Positions 7,697-13,619 of a DNA stretch of 15,289 nt are shown piece after piece (within the stretch, counting starts at the first letter, position 1; each line of letters starts with the position of its first letter). The notes below the pieces were generated by a model. It saw only the letters and a program-made list of their open reading frames with translations, was not told where the DNA came from and searched no databases. The DNA comes from Methanosarcinales archaeon (GTDB lineage: Archaea; Halobacteriota; Methanosarcinia; Methanosarcinales; Methanogasteraceae), in the NCBI GenBank assembly GCA_030594905.1, contig JAUVEF010000007.1, forward strand, positions 1 to 15,289, written 5' to 3'. Position numbers and translations under genes: made by a program.

Positions 7697-7717
7697 CGAT
7701 TTTTTCACAAAAAATCG
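7697..7717. terminator. Perfect hairpin after the nuclease-like gene
   Basis: A 9-base-pair stem (CGATTTTTT / AAAAAATCG) with a CAC loop starts two bases after the TAA at 7692. The stem itself supplies T tracts on both strands, as expected for archaeal oligo-dT termination. An exact reverse-complement copy follows the pcm stop at 12438-12458. Confidence 0.55.
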
Positions 7718-7927
7718 AGTAAAAACTGCCCTCCGGGGGGGTTGGTGATATACTTTTTCGTAATCGAGTATGAAATATCATCCTTGGTTGGAAGTTAGGT
7801 TTTTGATCAAACTTTTGTGAAAAGTTTGTTGGATAGTTTGGTGAGAAGTTTGCGAGTAAAAACTGGTATCTAACCCGGAGGGCAGTTTTTGATCAAACTT
7901 TTGTGAAAAGTTTGGTTGATAGTTGCT
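7697..7927 (+). repeat. Modular palindromic repeat, copy 1
   Basis: After the terminal hairpin come three units, each opening CGAGTA: type A at 7716-7764 (49 bases), type B at 7765-7852, and type B at 7853-7927. Both B units contain the hairpin CAAACTTTT-GTG-AAAAGTTTG (7808-7828 and 7894-7914). The head of A (AAAAACTGCCCTCCGGG) recurs inverted within the last B unit. It fills the gap between the convergent nuclease-like and secretion-ATPase genes. No coding content or transposase is seen. Confidence 0.8.
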
Positions 7928-7944
7928 AAACATGTGCAGCACCC

Positions 7945-9741
7945 TCACTCAATCCCAAGTTTCTGTAGCACCTTCTCAGGAGTGGACTGATACGCGTGGA
8001 TAATCGTTGCTATAACATCAAAATCAGTGACCTCGTTACGCAGGAGGTATTCAAAAATTTTCTGGCGATACGCAAGCTCGTTCTTTAATTCCTGGATGGT
8101 CCACCCCCGTCTCGTCATGATATCCTTGAGTGCCTTTGATTCTCCAACGCGCTCGATCACATCTTTTGCAGGATTCCACGCGAAGATGTCGTTTGTCCTG
8201 AGGTTTCTCGTGGTTGGATCGATATCCGTGATCTCCACGATCTTAATAGACCTGCGTGCACGCTGCCCTTTGACATATATCTGGGACTGTATGCTCATGA
8301 TGTCGAGAGCCTCGATCATCGTCCTTGGAACACTAATCGGGGGGTTCTCAAGTCGGTGTATCGCAGATGCAACCGAATCGGCGTGCATCGTTGAGAATGT
8401 CGTGTGTCCAGTGCTCATCGCCTGAAATAGCGTGAGAGCTTCCTTGCCACGTACTTCGCCTACCAGCAGAAACTCAGGGCGCTGCCTGAGCGCACCACGA
8501 AGCAGTTCGTACATATCAATCGCGCCGCGGTTGTCAGCGGTGAATGCATCCCTTGTCACGCCCGGAATCCAGTTTAGGTGCGGGAGCTGCAATTCCCGCG
8601 TATCCTCAAGCGTGATGATCTTTGCCTTTTCTGGCATGAAGAGCGCAACGGCATTTAACGAGGAGGTTTTTCCTGATGCAGTGCCGCCTGCAAAGATCAA
8701 GCTCTTGTTGTTCTCGATGCAGAGCCACAGATAAGCCATCGCTTCGGACGAGAATGTATTCCAGTTGACCAGATCAACCGGCGTGATCGGAACGTCCTTG
8801 AACTTACGTATCGTAAACGTGCTGCCGTGGGCGGTTACCGCTTCCCCAAGCGTCATCTGGATTCTGGAGCCGTCCGGCATCGCAGCATCGACCATCGGCT
8901 CTGCTATGGATATGTGCTTGCCGCTTCGTTGCGCAAGCCTGATGATGAACGAATCCAGTTCCTCTTCTCCATAAATGACTGATGTCGGGATGTTTAAATA
9001 TTGTGTATGATATAAATAAATTGGAATGTCATAACCGTTGGCGGATATGTCTTCGATGTTGCTGTCATGCATCATCGGATCGAGTTTTCCGAACCCGATA
9101 AAATCCCTGACGATGTAATAAAGTATCTTTTCGAGTGTTGCGATATCTATGTCGATCGCATAGTCCTGCACGAGCGATTTGACTTTTTTTACAAGAATTT
9201 CTTCCTTATCTTCATCTTCTTCAACCTTTTCCACCAGAAGTACATCCCTGAGCCGGGACCGGATCTCTTCAAGGAACTCTTCCTCAAGCCCGACCAGACG
9301 CGGCTCAACCACCTGATACAACAGGTCATCCCGGTTGGTGTTGTGCAGAATCACAACGAACGCATAAGGCTCATTCACCCAGTATCTGTCAGTTTCTTCA
9401 TGACCCCCCATTCCATCGAAAGTGACAATGGGGCCGTGTTTTTCCGGATCGTAAGGCTCAAATTCCAATTCCTTCTTCTTGAAAAGAGCCTCAAGTCTCT
9501 TTTTAAGCGGCAGCTTCTCTTTTTCAGGAGTCTTGTCGGGTGTTCTCTCATGTTTCTCGGTTTCACTCTTAAAATCGTTTAGCAGGTCATCTTTTGTGAT
9601 TTTTACTGCGCCACTCCCGTTGCCGGACTTCTCATTGCCCTTTTCTGTGTCAACCCCGGGTGGAATCCCTGATTCCTTGAACGCATCTATAGTAGAATCC
9701 TTACCCACCATATTCGGGATGGCTGATCCGTCATTTTCCAT
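7945..9741 (-). CDS. Type II/IV secretion system (FlaI/GspE-like) ATPase
   Basis: 598 residues; a hexameric motor ATPase of the archaellum/type IV pilus/type II secretion superfamily, acting at the cytoplasmic membrane. Residues 1-95 are charged and low in complexity (a K/E-rich linker). The N-terminal secretion domain spans about 140-330, with GFGKLDPMMHDSNIEDIS (216-233). The motor has Walker A GGTASGKT (352-359), an Asp box in ITLEDTREL (376-384), Walker B FLLVGEVRG (424-432) and His box STGHTTFSTMHAD (443-455), all intact. Family members usually precede a FlaJ/TadC-type membrane protein; here the downstream side is a repeat and a convergent gene, so no partner is visible. Start ATG 9741 has an SD, GAGGT, nine bases upstream, and a TATA-like box near 9800. 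Pilus-like surface structures are the likeliest target; archaellum FlaI is less likely without fla neighbours. Confidence 0.93.
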   Translation of the reverse strand: MENDGSAIPNMVGKDSTIDAFKESGIPPGVDTEKGNEKSGNGSGAVKITKDDLLNDFKSETEKHERTPDKTPEKEKLPLKKRLEALFKKKELEFEPYDPEKHGPIVTFDGMGGHEETDRYWVNEPYAFVVILHNTNRDDLLYQVVEPRLVGLEEEFLEEIRSRLRDVLLVEKVEEDEDKEEILVKKVKSLVQDYAIDIDIATLEKILYYIVRDFIGFGKLDPMMHDSNIEDISANGYDIPIYLYHTQYLNIPTSVIYGEEELDSFIIRLAQRSGKHISIAEPMVDAAMPDGSRIQMTLGEAVTAHGSTFTIRKFKDVPITPVDLVNWNTFSSEAMAYLWLCIENNKSLIFAGGTASGKTSSLNAVALFMPEKAKIITLEDTRELQLPHLNWIPGVTRDAFTADNRGAIDMYELLRGALRQRPEFLLVGEVRGKEALTLFQAMSTGHTTFSTMHADSVASAIHRLENPPISVPRTMIEALDIMSIQSQIYVKGQRARRSIKIVEITDIDPTTRNLRTNDIFAWNPAKDVIERVGESKALKDIMTRRGWTIQELKNELAYRQKIFEYLLRNEVTDFDVIATIIHAYQSTPEKVLQKLGIE

Positions 9742-9750
9742 AACTGACTA

Positions 9751-9755
9751 ACCTC
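9751..9755 (-). promoter_or_regulatory. Shine-Dalgarno site of the secretion ATPase gene
   Basis: On the minus strand GAGGT ends nine bases before ATG 9741, supporting this start. Confidence 0.55.
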
Positions 9756-9915
9756 AATTACCTGACACTCCATTACATACGTTTGTGTCACACGCATAAT
9801 AAATCATTGGTCTATACTGGTTGCAGCGTCCCGAATGTAAGAGACGAACATTCATAATAAAGATACATCAAAGTGAGAGTGGCCAAAAGTGCATGCTCAA
9901 GTAACTTGCGATAGG

Positions 9916-9957
9916 AACCACGAGATTTATGTGTTAATCTGGTGTAATCACGTGGTT
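9916..9957. repeat. Inverted repeat upstream of trpD
   Basis: AACCACGAGAT (9916-9926) and ATCACGTGGTT (9947-9957) pair as 11-base arms with one mismatch across 20 bases. The position upstream of trpD suits an operator pair or a cruciform. No regulator can be assigned. Confidence 0.45.
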
Positions 9958-10038
9958 TTATGTGAGTATCCACACAATACTCGAGTAGGTACAGCCGGAA
10001 AACACCAAAGTTCACAATTTCACAACATTGATAAAACC

Positions 10039-10044
10039 AGGTGG
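10039..10044 (+). promoter_or_regulatory. Shine-Dalgarno site selecting ATG 10050 for trpD
   Basis: AGGTGG lies five bases before ATG 10050 and overlaps the alternative GTG 10041. This makes the ATG the better start. Confidence 0.5.
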
Positions 10045-10049
10045 ATACG

Positions 10050-11051
10050 ATGCAGGAATACATACAGACCATAAGCGAAGGGAAGAACCTCTCTATGGAA
10101 CAGGCGACTGAGGCAATCGGCCGCATATTCACAGATGCGACTGATGCCCAGATCGGGGCGTTTCTGTTAGGAATTAAGATGAAAGGCGAGACGATCGACG
10201 AGATTGCCGGGTTTGCGCGTGGTATGCGTGCTGCGGCGAGAACCATCACACCTGATGTGACCGGCACGCTCGTTGACACCTGCGGCACAGGCGGCGACGT
10301 CCACAACACCATAAATGTCAGCACAGCAGCCGCAATCGTCACGGCTGCCGCAGGAATTCCGGTCGCAAAGCACGGAAACTATGCGATCACATCAAATTCC
10401 GGAAGCGCTGATGTGCTGAAGGCTCTTGGCATAACAATCGATCTTCCGCCGGAGACGGTCACCAGATGCATTGAGAAGGTTGGCATCGGCTTTCTTCTGG
10501 CGCCGGTCTTCCACCCGGCGATGAAACGCGTTGCGATGCCGCGAAAGGAACTTGGTGTGCGAACCGTCTTTAACATCTTAGGTCCGCTCACCAATCCCGC
10601 GAGCGCGTCAGCGCAGGTGATCGGCGTCTTTGATCCCACTCTCTGCGAAACGATTGCGCGGGTGCTTGCGCTCCTTGGAAGCAAGCGGGCTATGGTCGTG
10701 CATGGAGATGGCATGGATGAAATCTCAAATATCAGCGAGACGATGATTGCATCGCTCGAAAACGGAGAGATCTCAACTTATACGGTCAAACCGGAGGATT
10801 TTGGGTTTGAGCGGGCGGCAATTACTGATATTGCCGGAGGAACGCCTGAAGAGAACGCCCGGGACATTGTTTCGATATTTGAAGGCGAGGAAGGACCAAA
10901 ACGGGACATCGTGGTGCTCAATTCCGGTGCTGCGATCCATGTTTCCGGAGAGGCTGCTGATCTCGAGTCCGGGGTTCGGAGGGCAGAGAAAGTCATCGAC
11001 AGCGGCGAAGCACTCGGTAAGCTGCGTGCGTTTGTGGAGTTTGCAGGGTGA
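10050..11051 (+). CDS. trpD: Anthranilate phosphoribosyltransferase
   Basis: Transfers phosphoribose from PRPP to anthranilate, the second step of tryptophan synthesis. 333 residues, the normal family length. Motifs: PRPP loop VDTCGTGGD (75-83), NVSTAAAIV (89-97), KHGN (107-110), SGSADVLKALG (117-127), and the C-terminal-domain segments AMPRKELGVRTVFNILGPLTNPA and VVHGDGMDEIS. ATG 10050 was chosen because AGGTGG lies five bases upstream; a GTG at 10041 would add three residues. The segment after KHGN reads YAITSNSGSAD, where many family members have Arg directly after KHGN. It stands alone: no other trp gene is adjacent in the window, so it is not in a complete trp operon here. It converges on the HTH-regulator gene. 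Confidence 0.93.
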   Translation: MQEYIQTISEGKNLSMEQATEAIGRIFTDATDAQIGAFLLGIKMKGETIDEIAGFARGMRAAARTITPDVTGTLVDTCGTGGDVHNTINVSTAAAIVTAAAGIPVAKHGNYAITSNSGSADVLKALGITIDLPPETVTRCIEKVGIGFLLAPVFHPAMKRVAMPRKELGVRTVFNILGPLTNPASASAQVIGVFDPTLCETIARVLALLGSKRAMVVHGDGMDEISNISETMIASLENGEISTYTVKPEDFGFERAAITDIAGGTPEENARDIVSIFEGEEGPKRDIVVLNSGAAIHVSGEAADLESGVRRAEKVIDSGEALGKLRAFVEFAG

Positions 11052-11135
11052 GTGGTTTGCATCTCTTAACTGCTGACAAGATACGCTTGCGGAATCAAGC
11101 TGTGCTATGTGGCGGTTTACCCCACAGTTCTGCCA

Positions 11136-11654
11136 TCACACGCTTCGCTTGCGTGCGGCAAGCTCAATTGCCCGAATGATGCTGCTCGTAGGATTGATCG
11201 TTGCGACCGGGATGCTTAAGATCTTCTCGATCGTCGGGCTGACAATGGGTGCACAGACGAGTGCTGATGCACCATCACGCTCGGCGCGGACTGCTGCAAT
11301 GATCGCATCCTCCATAGTGTAGGCAGCATACTCCCGGACGACCACAGACTCGCCATCGATCAGTAACTGCTTCTCGTTGATGCGGTCAAGCGTCGGGCGC
11401 GCTGCGATCACCGCGATAAAATCCCGATCCGTGCCCTCGAGTCTCCGTATGGTTGCTATGATCTGCCGCAGCGTCTTCACGTTTGGGTCATGTTTTCCTG
11501 ACAGGATCTTATACATCGTGCTATTCGGAATCGACGCACATTCACTGAATTTAAGCATGGACATGCCGAGGTTCTCTTTTATCGCCCTGGAAAGCACCTT
11601 TCTGAACTGCTCGTCCGATTCGAATACCGCAGAGATCACCTCATCTACTACCAT
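11136..11654 (-). CDS. HTH (XRE-like) transcriptional regulator with C-terminal sensor-like domain
   Basis: 172 residues. The N-terminal part (about 18-72) is a helix-turn-helix of the XRE/Cro type: MSMLKFSECASIPNSTMYKI leads into LSGKHDPNVKTLRQIIATI. The C-terminal part (about 80-172) looks like a small alpha/beta domain, ending GASALVCAPIVSPTIEKI then IPVATINPTSSIIRAIELA. This resembles the ligand-sensing half of PrpR-N-like regulators; no catalytic motif is seen. It is probably a cytoplasmic ligand-responsive regulator. It is divergent from pth2 over a single palindromic TATA and converges on trpD. Regulation of trpD is therefore possible (the known archaeal trp repressor TrpY is also an HTH protein) but unproven. 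ATG 11654 has no SD and lies about 29 bases from the TATA centre, so it is probably leaderless. Confidence 0.75.
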   Translation of the reverse strand: MVVDEVISAVFESDEQFRKVLSRAIKENLGMSMLKFSECASIPNSTMYKILSGKHDPNVKTLRQIIATIRRLEGTDRDFIAVIAARPTLDRINEKQLLIDGESVVVREYAAYTMEDAIIAAVRAERDGASALVCAPIVSPTIEKILSIPVATINPTSSIIRAIELAARKRSV

Positions 11655-11679
11655 GTGATTTCATAATGCATCCGGCGTT

Positions 11680-11687
11680 CATATATG
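11680..11687. promoter_or_regulatory. Palindromic TATA box shared by two divergent leaderless genes
   Basis: CATATATG is its own reverse complement. Its centre is about 29 bases from the regulator ATG (11654, minus) and about 27 bases from the pth2 ATG (11711, plus). One box could therefore position transcription in both directions. Confidence 0.5.
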
Positions 11688-11710
11688 TTGACATGGTGAA
11701 TGCTAGTACG

Positions 11711-12058
11711 ATGGCTGAATACAAACAATGCATCATCATCCGGCAGGATCTAAAACTGTCCCGTGGAAAACTCGCAGTACAGGTTGCACATGCGGCAGTA
11801 TCGGCATCCGAACACGCAGATGCCAGCGCTCGCAGAGCATGGAAGGACGGCGGGCAGAAGAAAATCGTGCTACAGGTAAAGACGCTCTCCGAGATGTATG
11901 AACTGAAGATGGACGCGGAAGCAGCCGGGCTGCCGGCATCGCTGATCACGGACGCGGGTCTGACAGAGGTTCCGCCCGGTACAGTCACAGCGCTTGGCAT
12001 TGGACCTGCCCTGTCAGAGCGGCTGGACGGGGTCACAGGCGAGCTGCAATTAGTATGA
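11711..12058 (+). CDS. pth2: Peptidyl-tRNA hydrolase 2 (archaeal/eukaryotic type)
   Basis: Releases tRNA from peptidyl-tRNAs that drop off the ribosome. 115 residues, the standard Pth2 length. Motifs: QCIIIRQDLKLSRGKLAVQ then VAHAAV, giving Lys20 and His27, and LPASLITDAGLTEVPPGTVT (74-93) with Asp81, Thr85 and Thr93. Their spacing matches the active-site Asp and Thr residues described for archaeal Pth2. GIGP and the C-terminal VTGELQLV are also typical. The frame is open upstream to ATG 11666, but family length and the leaderless TATA spacing select ATG 11711. A GGTGA 11 bases before it is too distant to decide. It is divergent from the HTH regulator. Confidence 0.95.
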   Translation: MAEYKQCIIIRQDLKLSRGKLAVQVAHAAVSASEHADASARRAWKDGGQKKIVLQVKTLSEMYELKMDAEAAGLPASLITDAGLTEVPPGTVTALGIGPALSERLDGVTGELQLV

Positions 12059-12128
12059 TGTGATATTTATTATAATATATGGGTGGGGGAGTCACAATAA
12101 CATTAATGGGACATTCTCGCGTTTTATG

Positions 12129-12148
12129 TAATGATCAGGTGATCATTA
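12129..12148. repeat. Perfect 9-base-arm palindrome, operator-like
   Basis: TAATGATCA-GG-TGATCATTA. It is followed about 10 bases later by a TATA-like site, a spacing typical of an archaeal operator upstream of a promoter. Confidence 0.5.
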
Positions 12149-12157
12149 GAACGTCTC

Positions 12158-12170
12158 AAAACATATAAAG
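12158..12170 (+). promoter_or_regulatory. BRE/TATA-like promoter with no assigned gene
   Basis: AAAACATATAAAG resembles a purine-rich BRE followed by TATA. Transcription would begin near 12190. No conventional gene follows on this strand before the convergent pcm gene. Confidence 0.35.
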
Positions 12171-12248
12171 AAACAATATTAGAGTCTTTTCCAGATTCAT
12201 GTAATCTTGTGGTTTTTCATGGTATATGCACTATAACCACCAGCCATT

Positions 12249-12458
12249 CCATGCGCCATTTTCCTCTACGAAAAAGTACGCCGCCAACCCCGCCCGACGG
12301 ACATTTCTTACTCGCAAACCATTCACCAAACTTTTCACAAAAGTTTGATCAAAAACTGACTTCCAACCCGGGAGGACATTTCATACTCGATTACGAAAAA
12401 GTACATCGTCTGCCCCACCCGGAGGGCAGTTTTTACTCGATTTTTTGTGAAAAAATCG
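12249..12458 (-). repeat. Modular palindromic repeat, copy 2 (inverted)
   Basis: Read on the minus strand: terminal hairpin (12458-12438), type A (12439-12390), type B (12389-12315, with the CAAACTTTT hairpin at 12327-12347), type A (12314-12266), then a shared tail ending ATGGCGCAT. It matches copy 1 through its first two units and copy 3 through its B, A and tail. It lies between the convergent pth2 and pcm genes. Confidence 0.8.
12438..12458. terminator. Perfect hairpin after pcm
   Basis: Reverse complement of the hairpin at 7697-7717: 9-base-pair stem and three-base loop. It begins one base after the pcm stop codon on the minus strand and has T runs on both strands. Confidence 0.55.
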
Positions 12459-12459
12459 T

Positions 12460-13122
12460 TTAAAAACCGTATTCTCCAATCAATGGCACAAATATCACCC
12501 CTCCACTCTTTTCCTTTGATATCACATCGTTTTTATGAACCAGATACAGATCCTGCACGGACTCCCCGATCGGGATCACCATCCTGCCACCCTGCTTCAA
12601 CTGTTCAACGAGTGGTGGCGGAATTGCAGGAGCCGCGCAGGCTACCGTGATGCGGTCGTATGGCGCATATTCGGGCAATCCAAGTGTGCCATCTCCTGCG
12701 GTAACAACAACATTATGATATCCAGCATCCTGCAGGTTGTGCCGTGCAAATTCAAGCAGCTCCGGGATCCGTTCTATGGAATAGACCTTGCCCTTTGAGC
12801 CAGTAAGTTCTGCAAGCATTGCTGAATGGTATCCGGAACCAGCCCCGATTTCAAGGATGTTCATCCCTTCTCTGACATCGAGCAGCGTACACATGATCGC
12901 AACCATGTGCGGGGCTGAGATCGTCTGCCGGTGCCCAATCGAGAGCGGGCAATCATCATAAGCGTGCGCCGTGTCACCCTCCCGCACGAAACAGTGTCGG
13001 GGCACCCGCATCATCGCCTGTAGCACCTGCTCACTGATGTGCATATCGATCCGCCCTTGTATGCTGTCGACCAGACGTGCACGCACTGGTTCAAAATTAT
13101 CAACCCTTGTTTTGCGATGCAT
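12460..13122 (-). CDS. pcm: Protein-L-isoaspartate O-methyltransferase
   Basis: Methylates abnormal L-isoaspartyl residues in damaged proteins using S-adenosylmethionine, starting their repair in the cytoplasm. 220 residues, normal for the family. Motifs: IGHRQTISAPHMVA (62-75), containing the substrate-binding ISAP; SAM loop LEIGAGSGYHSA (90-101); acidic Glu117 in VYSIERIPEL; GDGTLGLPEYAPYDRI (143-158); and GGRMVIPIG (178-186). ATG 13122 has no SD. A TATA-like ATATATAA centred about 33 bases upstream suggests a very short leader. The stop is followed almost at once by the repeat hairpin. Secure call. Confidence 0.95.
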   Translation of the reverse strand: MHRKTRVDNFEPVRARLVDSIQGRIDMHISEQVLQAMMRVPRHCFVREGDTAHAYDDCPLSIGHRQTISAPHMVAIMCTLLDVREGMNILEIGAGSGYHSAMLAELTGSKGKVYSIERIPELLEFARHNLQDAGYHNVVVTAGDGTLGLPEYAPYDRITVACAAPAIPPPLVEQLKQGGRMVIPIGESVQDLYLVHKNDVISKEKSGGVIFVPLIGEYGF

Positions 13123-13152
13123 GTTATCATGTATCTATCGTGCGTTGTCTAT

Positions 13153-13159
13153 TATATAT
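13153..13159 (-). promoter_or_regulatory. TATA-like promoter of pcm
   Basis: On the minus strand ATATATAA lies about 33 bases before ATG 13122. The predicted transcript would have a leader of only a few bases. Confidence 0.45.
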
Positions 13160-13211
13160 CGCGCTGGACGGAAAGAATGACAAGAAAGATAATACGAAAT
13201 CAAAAAATCAC

Positions 13212-13241
13212 ATGCATATTTGTAGAAACGTTAATATGCAT
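13212..13241. repeat. Perfect inverted repeat over the tRNA-Glu promoter
   Basis: ATGCATATT, 12 bases, then AATATGCAT. The right arm overlaps the tRNA TATA-like site. It could be an operator or simply two opposed A/T-rich promoter boxes. Confidence 0.45.
13231..13238 (+). promoter_or_regulatory. TATA-like promoter of tRNA-Glu
   Basis: GAAACG followed by TTAATATG resembles BRE plus TATA. The centre is about 34 bases before the mature tRNA 5' end, leaving a short 5' leader for RNase P. Confidence 0.5.
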
Positions 13242-13264
13242 CCAATCACTTTAGTACATATTCT

Positions 13265-13342
<78 letters not shown>

Positions 13343-13352
13343 TTCGATGCTG

Positions 13353-13357
13353 TTTTT
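13353..13357 (+). terminator. Oligo-T terminator of tRNA-Glu
   Basis: A TTTTT run 11 bases after the tRNA 3' end fits archaeal oligo-dT termination. Another run of T follows at 13379. Confidence 0.45.
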
Positions 13358-13382
13358 ATGGTTATTCATAGGCAACAATTTT

Positions 13383-13531
13383 TTTGAGAAGTTTGCGAGT
13401 TAAAACTGGCATCTGACCCGGAGGGCAGTTTTTGATCAAACTTTTGTGAAAAGTTTGGTGAACAGATTGCGAGTAAGAAACATCCGTTGGGTAGGGCTGA
13501 CGATATACTTTTGCATAGATGGAAATGGCGC
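13383..13531 (+). repeat. Modular palindromic repeat, copy 3
   Basis: It begins with the tail of a B unit (GAGAAGTTTG), then a complete B unit at 13396-13469 (CAAACTTTT hairpin at 13437-13457) and an A unit at 13470-13518, then the GAAATGGCGCAT tail shared with copy 2. The leading hairpin-A part seen in the other copies is missing. It lies between tRNA-Glu and the convergent dockerin gene. Confidence 0.78.
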
Positions 13532-13533
13532 AT

Positions 13534-13603
13534 AAAAAAGTCAGGAGATATGGGAGATGAGCAAGAATCGCCCGCCTCGCAGCTCACAGCTCGTATCCCA
13601 TAT
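13534..13603 (-). terminator. Stem-loop and T run after the dockerin gene
   Basis: Arms at 13589-13603 and 13548-13562 pair in 13 of 15 positions, with a 26-base loop. On the minus strand they are followed by TTTTTT (13539-13534). The site begins 17 bases after the stop codon at 13620. Confidence 0.45.
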
Positions 13604-13619
13604 ATCCAGTTACTACCAG

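Larger units (their letters stand above)
9742..10049. other. Divergent intergenic region between secretion ATPase and trpD
   Basis: About 300 bases with no convincing gene. For the minus-strand ATPase, a TATA-like GATTTATTATG lies at 9796-9806, giving a leader of roughly 30 bases. Towards trpD it holds an inverted repeat (9916-9957) and two direct copies of TTTATGTG (9926-9933 and 9957-9964), then a GGTGG site before ATG 10050. It probably serves two separate promoters and may contain trp-specific control. Confidence 0.5.
12059..12248. other. Intergenic region with palindrome and promoter-like site
   Basis: No convincing gene. It holds a perfect palindrome (12129-12148) and an archaeal-like BRE/TATA (12158-12170) directed rightwards. 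These might drive a short RNA that runs into the repeat copy beyond 12249. A frame from GTG 12209 is open for 84 codons but consists mostly of repeat sequence, so it is not called. Confidence 0.4.

Noticed and set aside
9812..10342. 176-codon minus-strand open frame.
   Set aside because: It is largely antisense to the start of trpD, has no domain-like pattern, and is explained by trpD codon composition.
11666..11710. Longer N-terminus for peptidyl-tRNA hydrolase 2 from ATG 11666 or 11693.
   Set aside because: The extra residues are outside the family's normal length and would start within or before the TATA box inferred to drive the gene.
12209..12463. 84-codon open frame on the plus strand with repeated PxGxF-like peptides and NFSQKFDQKL.
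   Set aside because: It is a translation of repeat copy 2. A similar peptide appears from copy 3 on the opposite strand only because the DNA repeat is shared. The start is weak and most of it is palindromic DNA.
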